Source of the DNA: Amphritea pacifica
Lineage (GTDB): Bacteria > Pseudomonadota > Gammaproteobacteria > Pseudomonadales > Balneatricaceae
Direction of reading: 5' to 3'
NCBI RefSeq assembly: GCF_016924145.1
Contig: NZ_JAFFZO010000015.1
Coordinates: forward strand, 1-64,000
Length of the DNA stretch: 64,000 nt
How positions within the stretch are numbered: the stretch's first letter is position 1; every line of letters begins with the position of its first letter. Shown piece after piece: positions 7,933 to 16,621 of this stretch. The position numbers and the translations under genes were made by a program. The notes under the pieces were generated by a model that ran no database searches, was not told the origin of the DNA, and was given only the letters and a program-made list of their open reading frames with translations.

Positions 7933-9054
7933 ATGACAGACTGGAGTATTGCAGATCACACCTTTATGTCCCGGGCGATACAGATCGCCTGGCAGGGGCT
8001 CTATACTACCGGGCCCAACCCGCGGGTAGGCTGTGTGCTGGTTAAGGATGGCCAACCGGTCGCTGAAGGCTATCATCGTAAAGCGGGCGAGGGACATGCA
8101 GAGGTTAACGCCCTGCGCAGTGCGGGTGAACAGGCGCAGGGGTGTACCGCCTATGTTACTCTGGAACCCTGCAGTCATTTTGGTAAAACCCCGCCCTGTG
8201 CCGATGCGCTGATCGCGGCAGGCGTGGCAGAAGTGGTTGTGGGTATGGTTGACCCTAACCCGCGGGTGTCGGGTAATGGCATCGCTAAACTGCAACAAGC
8301 TGGCATATCGGTTCGTGTGGGTCTGATGGAGAGCCAGTGTCGGGCACTGAATCCGGGGTTTATTCAACGGATGGCAACGAAAATGCCATTTGTCCGGCTT
8401 AAAATGGCTGCCAGTCTGGATGGTCGTACGGCGATGGCATCCGGCGAGAGTCAATGGATCACCGGCCCACTGGCCCGGCAGGATGTGCAACGCTTGCGGG
8501 CGCGCAGTTCAGCGGTGATCAGTGGTGTCAGTTCAGTGATCAGTGATGATGCGTCGCTCAATATTCGTGCCGCAGAGCTGGGGCTGGATAATGCGGCTGA
8601 AGTGGCGGAGCGTCAACCTTTACGGGTGGTGCTGGATAGTAACGGTCGGATGCCTGAACAGGCTAAGATGTTCGGTCTGCCGGGGCGCACCCTGATTGTC
8701 AGTTGTGTTGATGCCCCCGCTTTTATCGCCGATATCGACTCGGCCGAGTGGCTCATACTGCCGGGAGAGCAAGGCCGTATCGATCTGCATCAGTTACTGC
8801 AGGAGCTGGCGCGCAGAGAGTGCAACGAAGTACTGGTGGAAGCCGGTGCTACCCTTGCGGGGGCCTTTGTTGAGGCGGGGCTGATGGATGAGCTGGTACT
8901 CTATCAGGCGATGAAACTGCTGGGCAGCAGTGCCCTGCCAATGTTTCAGCTGCCGCTGGATAAAATGAGTCAGCAGAAAAAACTGACTCTTGTCGACAGC
9001 CGGATGCTTGGGAATGATCTGCGCCTGACGCTGGTCCCCGGGCTGGAGAGATAA
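7933..9054 (+). CDS. ribD: Riboflavin biosynthesis deaminase/reductase
   Basis: Bifunctional cytoplasmic enzyme: it deaminates the pyrimidine formed from GTP, then reduces its ribose side chain. The N-terminal cytidine-deaminase-like domain carries the zinc site H55-A-E57 with C80 and C89 (PCSHFGKTPPC). The C-terminal reductase domain starts near residue 150 (KMAASLDGRTA). The 373 residues match the family. Stop and next start (ribE, 9057) are two bases apart, so expression is coupled. Confidence 0.96.
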   Translation: MTDWSIADHTFMSRAIQIAWQGLYTTGPNPRVGCVLVKDGQPVAEGYHRKAGEGHAEVNALRSAGEQAQGCTAYVTLEPCSHFGKTPPCADALIAAGVAEVVVGMVDPNPRVSGNGIAKLQQAGISVRVGLMESQCRALNPGFIQRMATKMPFVRLKMAASLDGRTAMASGESQWITGPLARQDVQRLRARSSAVISGVSSVISDDASLNIRAAELGLDNAAEVAERQPLRVVLDSNGRMPEQAKMFGLPGRTLIVSCVDAPAFIADIDSAEWLILPGEQGRIDLHQLLQELARRECNEVLVEAGATLAGAFVEAGLMDELVLYQAMKLLGSSALPMFQLPLDKMSQQKKLTLVDSRMLGNDLRLTLVPGLER

Positions 9055-9056
9055 CG

Positions 9057-9734
9057 ATGTTTACCGGAATAATTGAAGCAGTGGGTGTGATCGCCGCGGC
9101 CGAAGAGGTGCAGGGCGATCTGCGTTTGTATATCCGCACCGGTGATCTGGACCTGTCGGATGTGAAACTGGGGGACAGTATTGCCGTCAACGGGGTCTGC
9201 CTGACCGCCGTGGCGCTGCCGGGAGATGGCTTCTGGGCTGATGTTTCCAGAGAAACCCTGGTGCACACCCGGTTTCCTGATCTTTCTCCGGGTGAACGGG
9301 TGAATCTGGAAAAAGCGATGCAACCGACGACCCGGTTTGGTGGTCATATCGTCACCGGCCATGTGGACGGGCTGGGCGAAGTGGTATCGATTGAAGCCGA
9401 TGCCCGCTCAATCCGCTATAAAATCAGCGCACCGAAAACGATTGCCCGCTATATAGCAGCCAAAGGCTCGATTACCGTAGATGGCGTCAGTCTTACGGCG
9501 AACGCGGTAGAGGGACATATTTTTGAGCTGAATATTGTGCCTCATACGGCGCAGGAAACTATAATAGCCAGCTATCAGTCTGGTCGGAAGGTGCATCTGG
9601 AAGTTGATATTATTGCCCGCTATATGGAGCGACTGATCAACTATACCGATGACAGCGATACTAATTTAACGGAAACCGCCGGTGGGGTGAGTATGGCTAC
9701 CCTCGCTCAGGCGGGTTTCCTGAACCGCCGCTAG
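9057..9734 (+). CDS. ribE: Riboflavin synthase, alpha subunit
   Basis: Dismutates two molecules of 6,7-dimethyl-8-ribityllumazine to riboflavin and the pyrimidinedione. Two tandem lumazine-binding repeats are visible: the N-terminal MFTGIIE barrel and a second beginning near GHIVTGHVDG. At 225 residues it is slightly longer than the usual 200-215, with the extra residues in a serine/threonine-rich C-terminal tail. It sits between ribD and ribBX in the same operon. Confidence 0.95.
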   Translation: MFTGIIEAVGVIAAAEEVQGDLRLYIRTGDLDLSDVKLGDSIAVNGVCLTAVALPGDGFWADVSRETLVHTRFPDLSPGERVNLEKAMQPTTRFGGHIVTGHVDGLGEVVSIEADARSIRYKISAPKTIARYIAAKGSITVDGVSLTANAVEGHIFELNIVPHTAQETIIASYQSGRKVHLEVDIIARYMERLINYTDDSDTNLTETAGGVSMATLAQAGFLNRR

Positions 9735-9758
9735 AGCGGCCACAGAGGCTTTAGGTTA

Positions 9759-10877
9759 ATGGAACTGAATACCCCCCAGGAACTGATCGAAGATATCCGT
9801 CAGGGCAAAATGGTTATCCTGATGGATGACGAAGACCGGGAAAATGAAGGCGACCTGGTGATCGCAGCGGAGATGGTGCGTGCCGATGATATCAATTTTA
9901 TGGCCACCCATGCCCGTGGACTGATCTGTCTGACGCTGACCCGTGACCGTTGCCAGCAGTTGAAGCTGCCGTTGATGGTGCAGAGTAACGGTGCACAGTT
10001 TTCTACTAACTTTACCCTGTCGATCGAAGCCGCTGAAGGTGTGACTACCGGTATCTCTGCTGCAGACCGTGCCCACACCGTTCGCACCGCGGTCCGTGCA
10101 GATGCCAAGCCAGAAGATATTGTTCAGCCGGGTCATATCTTCCCGTTGATGGCACAGCCCGGTGGTGTGCTGAGTCGTGCAGGTCATACGGAAGCGGGTT
10201 GTGATCTGGCCCGCCTGGCGGGGATGACGCCGGCAGCGGCGATTGTCGAAATAATGAATGAGGATGGCACTATGGCGCGCCGTCCTGATCTGGAAGAGTT
10301 TGCCCAGAAGCATAACCTCAAGATCGGTACCATTGCCGATCTGATCCATTACCGCACCACCAACGAACACACGGTGATGCGCGAAAGTGAAGGGGTGTTG
10401 CCAACCGAGTTTGGTGATTTCAACTTCGTCACCTATCTGGATGAGATTCAGGGGTGTACCCATATGGCGCTGACGCTGGGGGATATCACCCCTGAAGAGC
10501 CAACTCCGGTACGGGTACATCTGCGTACAGAGGTGCTGCGGGATGTTGTTGGTGCCGCACAGGGGGAAGAGCTGAAGTGGACCATGCGTCGGGCTTTGAG
10601 GAAAGTGTCTGATGAGGGTAAAGGCGTGGTGTTGCTGCTGGATACCGGTGTGCGTGTCGATCTGGGTGACGCCCTGAATCAGATGCTCAACACTGAGAAA
10701 AAGATCCGGCAGCACAATATCAGTGCTTCAGGTTCCTATCTGACGGTAGGCACCGGCTCTCAGATTCTGCGGGATCTGGGTGTAGGTAAGATGCGGGTGC
10801 TGAGTTCACCTATGAAATTTAATGCAATCTCCGGTTTTGATCTGGAGATTGTCGATTACATTGCATGCGAAGAGTAA
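9759..10877 (+). CDS. ribBX: DHBP synthase fused to degenerate GTP cyclohydrolase II domain (RibBX type)
   Basis: The N-terminal half (about 1-200) is 3,4-dihydroxy-2-butanone 4-phosphate synthase, with the acidic loop [10 protein letters not shown] near 23-32 and the motif [10 protein letters not shown]. It makes the four-carbon unit for lumazine. The C-terminal half aligns by position with GTP cyclohydrolase II but lacks its zinc cysteines (no CxTGD and no RCDCG) and the RQEGRGIG block. It therefore should not hydrolyse GTP. Such proteins have been called RibBX in Proteobacteria. A separate intact RibA lies at 15958-16575, consistent with loss of function here. The gene starts 24 bases after ribE. 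Confidence 0.92.
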   Translation: MELNTPQELIEDIRQGKMVILMDDEDRENEGDLVIAAEMVRADDINFMATHARGLICLTLTRDRCQQLKLPLMVQSNGAQFSTNFTLSIEAAEGVTTGISAADRAHTVRTAVRADAKPEDIVQPGHIFPLMAQPGGVLSRAGHTEAGCDLARLAGMTPAAAIVEIMNEDGTMARRPDLEEFAQKHNLKIGTIADLIHYRTTNEHTVMRESEGVLPTEFGDFNFVTYLDEIQGCTHMALTLGDITPEEPTPVRVHLRTEVLRDVVGAAQGEELKWTMRRALRKVSDEGKGVVLLLDTGVRVDLGDALNQMLNTEKKIRQHNISASGSYLTVGTGSQILRDLGVGKMRVLSSPMKFNAISGFDLEIVDYIACEE

Positions 10878-10882
10878 AGAAT

Positions 10883-11356
10883 ATGTCAGTTCAGTATATT
10901 GAAGGTGATTTCCTCAGCGGAAATGGTCAGTACGCAATCGTTGTGGGGCGTTTTAACAGCTTTGTTGTGGAAAGCCTGCTGGAAGGTGCGATTGATACCC
11001 TGAAACGCCATGGTATCGCCGCAGAGAAGATCCGCGTGGTGCGGGTTCCCGGTGCGTTTGAAATCCCGCTAGCAGTGCAGAAGATCGCCGCACAGAAAAA
11101 AGATGATGCCATTATTGCGCTGGGCGCCGTTATTCGTGGCGGTACTCCGCACTTCGAATACGTCTCTGGTGAGAGCTCTAAAGGTGTGGCTCAGGTGTCT
11201 CTGGAGTACGGTATCCCGGTGGCTAACGGTATTCTGACAGTTAATTCTATTGAGCAGGCGATTGAGCGTTCCGGCACTAAAGCAGGTAATAAAGGTGCAG
11301 AAGCTGCACTGTCTGCGCTGGAAATGGTTAGTCTGCTGCGTCAGCTTGAGGTTTAA
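10883..11356 (+). CDS. ribH: 6,7-dimethyl-8-ribityllumazine synthase
   Basis: Condenses the RibBX product with the RibD-pathway pyrimidine; normally a 60-mer capsid-like shell or a pentamer. ATG 10883 ([10 protein letters not shown]) is chosen because AAAGA precedes it and the five upstream codons overlap the end of ribBX. At 157 residues it has family length. The conserved [14 protein letters not shown] block holds the catalytic histidine region, and VPGAFEIP forms the substrate site. It is followed after one base by nusB. Confidence 0.96.
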   Translation: MSVQYIEGDFLSGNGQYAIVVGRFNSFVVESLLEGAIDTLKRHGIAAEKIRVVRVPGAFEIPLAVQKIAAQKKDDAIIALGAVIRGGTPHFEYVSGESSKGVAQVSLEYGIPVANGILTVNSIEQAIERSGTKAGNKGAEAALSALEMVSLLRQLEV

Positions 11357-11357
11357 G

Positions 11358-11834
11358 ATGAGCGACACTCCTGCACCTAAAAAGCAGAAAAAACCCTCTC
11401 TCACCGAGATGCGCCGGTCGGCCCGCAGTTTTGCCCTGCAGGCGCTCTATCAGTGGGAGATGTCCGGTAATGCGGTGGCTGATATTGAACTGCAGTTCCG
11501 TATGGATAACGATATGTCAGGTACCGATCTGAGTCTCTTCGATGAGCTGTTGCATGGCGTACCTGCCAATGTCGCGGAACTGGATCGTGCTTATGAGCCC
11601 TTCCTGGACCGGGCGCTGGATGATCTCGACCCGATCGAGCGGGCGGTGCTGCGCATCGGTAGTTTTGAACTGATCAATCGCATTGTCGTGCCCTATAAAG
11701 TGGTGATTAATGAAAGCGTTGATCTGGCAAAAATCTTCGGTGCGACCGAGAGTCATAAGTATGTGAATGGCATACTCGACAAACTGGCTGCCCGGGTACG
11801 TATGACCGAGATAAACGCTAATCGTGGTAAATAA
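11358..11834 (+). CDS. nusB: Transcription antitermination factor NusB
   Basis: All-helical RNA-binding protein that with NusE (S10) binds boxA in rRNA leaders to prevent premature termination. The start at 11358 gives 158 residues with a lysine-rich N-terminus followed by RRSARSFALQALYQWE, the typical NusB opening. It is coupled to ribH (one base apart) and followed by thiL, an order conserved in many gammaproteobacteria. Confidence 0.96.
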   Translation: MSDTPAPKKQKKPSLTEMRRSARSFALQALYQWEMSGNAVADIELQFRMDNDMSGTDLSLFDELLHGVPANVAELDRAYEPFLDRALDDLDPIERAVLRIGSFELINRIVVPYKVVINESVDLAKIFGATESHKYVNGILDKLAARVRMTEINANRGK

Positions 11835-11843
11835 GCCGCTGTG

Positions 11844-12821
11844 ATGACCGGCGAATTTGAGCTGATCCGGGACTATTTCGCCGATATCGGTGGCGATCTT
11901 TCCGGGTCTGTGCAGCTCTCAGTGGGGGATGACTGTGCGGTAATCACGCCGCCCGCTCACCAGGATCTGGTGGTCTCTATCGACACCATGGTCGAGGGGG
12001 TTCACTTTCCGTCTGGCACTTCCGGAGACAGAGTGGCTTCACGGCTGCTGGGCGCTGCCCTAAGTGATCTGGCCGCGATGGCGGCCAGCCCGGCTTTTTT
12101 CACCCTGGCACTGACGTTGCCTGATACCGATCCGGTCTGGCTGAAGGCCTTCAGTACCCGTCTGGCCGAGCTGGCGCGTCAATATGGTGTGCAACTGGTA
12201 GGGGGAGATACCACCCGTGGACCCCTTACCCTGAGTGTACAGGTGCACGGATGGACGCCGGCAGGCAAAGCCTTGCTGCGCAGTGGTGCCAGTCCCGGCG
12301 ACCGGATCTTTGTCACCGGTACGTTGGGAGACTCCCGTGGCGGGCTGGAGACCCTGCTTAACAATATCCATGGTGAACAGGTGCCCTACCTGCAGCACCG
12401 TTTTTTCTGTCCCGAGCCCCGGCTGGATACGGCGTTGCTGATTGCCCCCTTTGCCACGGCGGCGATCGATATTTCGGATGGTCTGCTGGCAGACCTGAAT
12501 CATATTCTTGAAGCCAGCCAGGTGGGGGCAATGCTCAACCCGGGTGAACTGCCCATCTCTCATGAGCTGCGTCACTGGGTGGGGGAAGCACAGTCGCGGC
12601 AGTGGGCGCTGAGTGGTGGAGAGGATTTTGAACTCTGCTTTACTGCGCCGGCACTGGTTGAGCCAAAACTGGCCTGGGCGCTGCGTGATCACAACGTTGC
12701 TGTAACCTGTATTGGACAGATCTCCGAGACGCGTGGAATCGTTCTGGCGGAGGATGGTCAGATCCTGCCTGTGACGCCTCAGGGCTATAATCATTTTTCT
12801 GAAACAGGTAATTTCCGATGA
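11844..12821 (+). CDS. thiL: Thiamine-monophosphate kinase
   Basis: ATP-dependent kinase that converts thiamine phosphate to the diphosphate cofactor. Family motifs include GDDCAVI near the N-terminus, the metal-binding SIDTMVEGVHF, LVGGDTTRG, and AIDISDGLLADL. Start is ATG 11844 (a GTG lies one codon earlier). Length is about 325 residues as expected. Its stop overlaps the pgpA start in ATGA, indicating translational coupling. Confidence 0.95.
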   Translation: MTGEFELIRDYFADIGGDLSGSVQLSVGDDCAVITPPAHQDLVVSIDTMVEGVHFPSGTSGDRVASRLLGAALSDLAAMAASPAFFTLALTLPDTDPVWLKAFSTRLAELARQYGVQLVGGDTTRGPLTLSVQVHGWTPAGKALLRSGASPGDRIFVTGTLGDSRGGLETLLNNIHGEQVPYLQHRFFCPEPRLDTALLIAPFATAAIDISDGLLADLNHILEASQVGAMLNPGELPISHELRHWVGEAQSRQWALSGGEDFELCFTAPALVEPKLAWALRDHNVAVTCIGQISETRGIVLAEDGQILPVTPQGYNHFSETGNFR

Positions 12822-13291
12822 ATCAGGCGCCTGCATCGGTGTGGCGGAATCCGATCCACTTTCTGGCGTTCGGACTCGGCAGTGGTGCTTCACCCTGGGC
12901 GCCGGGTACGGCGGGAACGCTGGCCGCTATCCCCCTGTTTTTGCTGATTCAGCCTCTCTCCCTGGTCTGGTATGTGGCGTTTTTGCTGGTCACCTTTCTG
13001 GTGGGGATCTACCTCTGTGGTCAAACCTCGAAAGATATGGGGGTGCATGATCATGGAGGGATAGTCTGGGACGAATTTGTAGGCTACTGGATCACGATGC
13101 TTGCAGCACCGCCTGGGTGGCTCTGGATTGCTATCGGGTTTGTTCTGTTCAGGCTGTTCGATATTATTAAACCCTGGCCGATCAGTTGGGCAGATAAAAA
13201 GGTCGCCGGCGGATTGGGTATTATGCTTGATGATGTGCTGGCGGGGCTGATGGCACTGATCTGTCTGCAGCTATTAACCCGGTTGGTCTAA
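12818..13291 (+). CDS. pgpA: Phosphatidylglycerophosphatase A
   Basis: Inner-membrane phosphatase that dephosphorylates phosphatidylglycerophosphate in phospholipid synthesis. The 157-residue protein has the conserved N-terminal GLGSGASPWAPGTAGT block, the acidic motif VWDEFVGYW, and about four hydrophobic segments. It is the last gene of the nrdR operon. I see no clear terminator in the 209 bases that follow, which hold no other gene. Confidence 0.94.
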   Translation: MNQAPASVWRNPIHFLAFGLGSGASPWAPGTAGTLAAIPLFLLIQPLSLVWYVAFLLVTFLVGIYLCGQTSKDMGVHDHGGIVWDEFVGYWITMLAAPPGWLWIAIGFVLFRLFDIIKPWPISWADKKVAGGLGIMLDDVLAGLMALICLQLLTRLV

Positions 13292-13500
13292 CGTTTATTC
13301 TGCACCACCGTCAGATTCACCACTCTTCTGCTCTATCTCCGTGCTTTCAGCTTGATTTCACAGATCGCTGATATTCTTGTTTGACAGTCTGGGATAACTA
13401 TTCCGGTGTGTTACGGGTATATTTATACAAGCGAAACTGTTTTTGAGATGGCGGCTACCGCTGACAAACAGAGGTTGTTGCACAGAGCAGAGGCGTAATA

Positions 13501-13827
13501 ATGAAAGCAATGATGATAAAAATAGCATTTTTGCTCCTTCTGGCGTCACCGGTAGCGCACAGTGAGTGGGTTGGGGTGAAAATCCTGGATGCTGAAGCCT
13601 GCCGGGTGTTGGTGCAGGCGGGTGAGATTCTCTCAATGAGCGATCTGATGCGGTTGGTCAGTACGCTGTCGGAAGGCAAAATCATTGATACCCATCTGTT
13701 GCAGAAACAACAGCTCTATATTTATGAGATGGAGATAGCCGCCCCCGATGGCATGGTGTCCATGCTCTATGTCGACGCCCGCAACGGCGATGTGGTTGAT
13801 CCGGTAGTGCTACAGAATAAAAAATAG
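13501..13827 (+). CDS. Secreted PepSY-domain-like protein preceding a two-component pair
   Basis: A 108-residue protein with a cleavable signal peptide (residues 1-21, ending near VAHS-E). The mature part resembles a PepSY-type fold: strands ending IYEMEIAAPDGMVSMLYVDARNGDVV, the last part matching the common lyrvDArtGev pattern. Small PepSY proteins often sit beside PhoPQ/QseBC-like systems and are thought to modulate the periplasmic sensor or local proteases. Here the response regulator starts 14 bases later, supporting a shared operon. Assignment rests on the C-terminal pattern and context. Confidence 0.7.
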   Translation: MKAMMIKIAFLLLLASPVAHSEWVGVKILDAEACRVLVQAGEILSMSDLMRLVSTLSEGKIIDTHLLQKQQLYIYEMEIAAPDGMVSMLYVDARNGDVVDPVVLQNKK

Positions 13828-13841
13828 GGAGATCGGAACAG

Positions 13842-14504
13842 ATGCGTATTCTGCTAGTGGAAGATGATGCGGCTCTGGGGCCTGAACTGAAGGCTTCACT
13901 GGCGAAACATGGCTATGCGGTGGATCTGGCGGTCAATGGTATTGATGGTGAAACGCTCGGCAGGGAGGATATCTATGACCTGGTGGTGCTGGATCTGGGG
14001 CTGCCTGACCGGTCGGGCCTGGATGTGTTACGTCACTGGCGGGCACAGAAGAATAATATCCCGGTTCTGGTGCTGACCGCCCGTAGCGCCTGGCAGGAGC
14101 GGGTTGATGGTTTTGATGCGGGGGCGGATGATTATCTGCCTAAACCATTTCACACCGAGGAGCTGTTGGCGCGGATGACAGCGCTGTTGCGGCGGGCGAA
14201 CCAACAGATCACTTCACAGTTGCAAACCTCAGGGCTGACCCTGGACGAGAATACCCAATCGGTGATCCGTGAGGGCACAGAAATTGCCCTGACCGGAACC
14301 GAATACCGCCTGCTGCGCTATATGATGCACAACCCAGGACGGGTGCTGTCGAAGCTGCAGCTGGTGGAACATATGTACGATGATTGTGCTGAGAACGACA
14401 GTAATGTGGTAGAAGCGTATATCAAGATGCTGCGGAAAAAAATTGGCCACGAGATGATCGCCACCAAGCGGGGTCAGGGTTATGTATTCGGAGCCAGCCG
14501 TTGA
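13842..14504 (+). CDS. OmpR-family response regulator (PhoP/QseB-like)
   Basis: A receiver domain (acidic pair E7-D8-D9, phosphoacceptor D51, switch T79, K101 in PKPF) is followed by an OmpR-type winged-helix DNA-binding domain (about 125-218; TGTEYRLLRYMMHNPGRVLSKLQL region). At 220 residues it has standard length. Its stop TGA overlaps the TTG start of the kinase, so the pair is coupled. The partner kinase is PhoQ-like, suggesting a PhoP-type role in envelope or divalent-cation responses; the signal is inferred, not shown. Confidence 0.92.
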   Translation: MRILLVEDDAALGPELKASLAKHGYAVDLAVNGIDGETLGREDIYDLVVLDLGLPDRSGLDVLRHWRAQKNNIPVLVLTARSAWQERVDGFDAGADDYLPKPFHTEELLARMTALLRRANQQITSQLQTSGLTLDENTQSVIREGTEIALTGTEYRLLRYMMHNPGRVLSKLQLVEHMYDDCAENDSNVVEAYIKMLRKKIGHEMIATKRGQGYVFGASR

Positions 14505-15853
14505 GGTCGATTCAGTCCAGACTCAATGTTAATTTTATTGTCATCACGCTGATTCTGTTCAGCCTGTTCTGGGTGGGGCAAAGCTGGTTTCTGCGACAGA
14601 TGGCGTATGACTTTGTCGCCGCCCGCCTTACCAGCGATGCCTACACTGTGCTGCGGGCGGTTGAGATGGATATCGGTTCTGGCTGGCGTATCAATGTCGA
14701 CAACACCTCTTCAGTGTATCAGCAGCCGATGTCGGGGCACTATTACCAGGTCGCGGTGGATGGTAAGTGGTTTTTCTCCCGCTCCCTGTGGGATGGACAG
14801 ATACCTGCTGCTGCCGGGCAGGACATAGGTCAGGAGAATATCCGCCTGATTCAGCAGGATGATAAGCCGACGCTGGTGTACTCAAAAACCTTCATGAAAC
14901 AGGGGCGTGAGATCCAGGTCGTTCTGGCTGAGGATATCAGTCGCATTGATAAATCACTGACTCAGCTGGGCTGGTTGCTGGCTGGACTGGGAGTGATTGG
15001 TCTGATCATTCTGCTGGCACTGCAGATCTTTATTATCCGCCGGGGACTCAGCTCACTAACCGAGGTGAAACAGGATATCTCCCGGTTGAAAGCGGGGGAT
15101 ATTCGCCAGCTGTCGCCAACTAACACCCGTGAAATTGAACCGCTGGTGACTGAGATTAACTATCTGGTGCAGAATATGGAGCTGCGCTTGCAGCGCTCCC
15201 GCAATGCGGTAGGTAACCTGGCTCATGCCGCAAAAACCCCACTCACTGTGATCGATCGTCATATTGATACCCTGCTTGAGCAGGGCGTATCTCAGGGGCA
15301 GGGGATTAAGGAACAGTCTCAGCGGCTGCGGCAGATGATCGACCGGGAACTGACCCGGGCCCGGATTGCCGGAGCCGCCCTGCCGGGGCAGCGGATCTAT
15401 GTAGGTGAAGAGCTTGAAAAGCTGATCCGCACCCTCAAAGCGATCTACCGGGAGAAGGCGCTGGTGTTTAATCTGGATATCAGCGCTAAAAGTTATTTTC
15501 CCGGTGAGCGGGATGATCTGGTGGAGTTGCTGGGCAATCTGCTGGATAACGCCAGTAAATGGGCGCAGAGTCAGATCTGTATCAAAGCGCATATGGATGA
15601 GCACTGTCTGGAACTGACTATTGAGGATGATGGCCCGGGGGTTCCTGAAGAGGCCCGGGAACGGTTGATGAACCGCGGTGAGCGGCTTGATGAGTCAACC
15701 AGTGGTCATGGCCTGGGGATGAGCATAATCAATGAGATTGTGCGTCAGTATCAGGGGCAGATAATACTCGATTCATCCGCACAGTTAGGTGGTCTGAAGG
15801 TGATGGTTATGTTGCCCCGCCGTGCGGATCTTGAGCTGCCGGCACAAAATTAA
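14501..15853 (+). CDS. PhoQ-like sensor histidine kinase
   Basis: Inner-membrane sensor of 450 residues starting at a TTG that overlaps the regulator stop. Two membrane segments (about 11-31 and 155-179) enclose a periplasmic sensor of some 120 residues; a HAMP-like linker follows. The H-box is atypical: H242 in NLAHAAKTPL, which resembles the LKTPL H-box of PhoQ rather than the usual HExRTPL. The ATPase domain has NLLDNASKW, DDGPGVP and GLGMSI. It most likely phosphorylates the adjacent regulator. The ligand is unknown. Confidence 0.9.
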   Translation: MRSIQSRLNVNFIVITLILFSLFWVGQSWFLRQMAYDFVAARLTSDAYTVLRAVEMDIGSGWRINVDNTSSVYQQPMSGHYYQVAVDGKWFFSRSLWDGQIPAAAGQDIGQENIRLIQQDDKPTLVYSKTFMKQGREIQVVLAEDISRIDKSLTQLGWLLAGLGVIGLIILLALQIFIIRRGLSSLTEVKQDISRLKAGDIRQLSPTNTREIEPLVTEINYLVQNMELRLQRSRNAVGNLAHAAKTPLTVIDRHIDTLLEQGVSQGQGIKEQSQRLRQMIDRELTRARIAGAALPGQRIYVGEELEKLIRTLKAIYREKALVFNLDISAKSYFPGERDDLVELLGNLLDNASKWAQSQICIKAHMDEHCLELTIEDDGPGVPEEARERLMNRGERLDESTSGHGLGMSIINEIVRQYQGQIILDSSAQLGGLKVMVMLPRRADLELPAQN

Positions 15854-15957
15854 TGCCGCGCAACCTTTAATATTCTGATAATGCCCCCATTTCAGGGGTA
15901 TGTGAAAGGCGCTATCACTGCTAGAATAACCGCCTTATTTTTCGAAGGAATCCCTTA

Positions 15958-16575
15958 GTGTCCGTAAAGTACGCCGCATCATCCAAGTTGCCGACCCCAT
16001 GGGGGGTCTTTACCATGGTTGGGTTTGAAGACCTGGCATCCGGAAAAGAGCATGTGGCGCTGACCTATGGAGACCTGAACTCGGATACACCGGTACTGGC
16101 GCGCATCCACTCTGAATGTCTCACCGGTGACGCGCTGTTCTCGCTACGTTGCGACTGCGGTTTCCAGCTGCAGGAAGCGCTGAAACGGATCAGTGAAGAG
16201 GGCTGCGGAGTACTGCTGTATCTGCGTCAGGAGGGTCGGGGTATCGGCCTGCTGAACAAGATCCGGGCCTATCATCTGCAGGATGGTGGGGCGGACACAG
16301 TTGAGGCCAATGAGAAACTGGGCTTTGCTGCAGATATGCGAGATTACAGTATGTGCAAGGTGATGCTTGAGCACCTTGGTGTGACCAGCGTCAACCTGAT
16401 GACGAATAACCCGCGTAAGGTTAAGGCGCTGGAACAGTATGGTCTCAACGTTGCCGCCCGGGTGCCTCTGCAGGTGGGCAAAAATCGTCACAATGAACAG
16501 TATCTTGCGACCAAGATGGGCAAGCTCGGTCACCTGATGAGTGAACATCATTTTCAGGATGATGAAGAGGAATGA
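15958..16575 (+). CDS. ribA: GTP cyclohydrolase II
   Basis: First committed enzyme of riboflavin synthesis: GTP to diaminohydroxy-phosphoribosylaminopyrimidine, formate and pyrophosphate. The zinc ligands C54 (SECLTGD), C65 and C67 (RCDCG) and the catalytic RQEGRGIG block (90-97) are all present, unlike in RibBX. The GTG start at 15958 has GAAGGA eight bases before it. The 205-residue length is typical. It stands alone with its own terminator, so GTP entry into the pathway is regulated apart from the other rib genes. No FMN riboswitch is visible upstream. Confidence 0.96.
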   Translation: MSVKYAASSKLPTPWGVFTMVGFEDLASGKEHVALTYGDLNSDTPVLARIHSECLTGDALFSLRCDCGFQLQEALKRISEEGCGVLLYLRQEGRGIGLLNKIRAYHLQDGGADTVEANEKLGFAADMRDYSMCKVMLEHLGVTSVNLMTNNPRKVKALEQYGLNVAARVPLQVGKNRHNEQYLATKMGKLGHLMSEHHFQDDEEE

Positions 16576-16580
16576 ACTTC

Positions 16581-16610
16581 AAAAAAACCGGCTTCCAGGC
16601 CGGTTTTTTT
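16581..16610. terminator. Bidirectional terminator between ribA and dxs
   Basis: Stem ACCGGC/GCCGGT with loop TTCCAG, preceded by seven A and followed by seven T residues, giving U-runs on both strands. It serves the converging ribA and dxs transcripts. Confidence 0.85.
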
Positions 16611-16621
16611 ATAACTGAATA

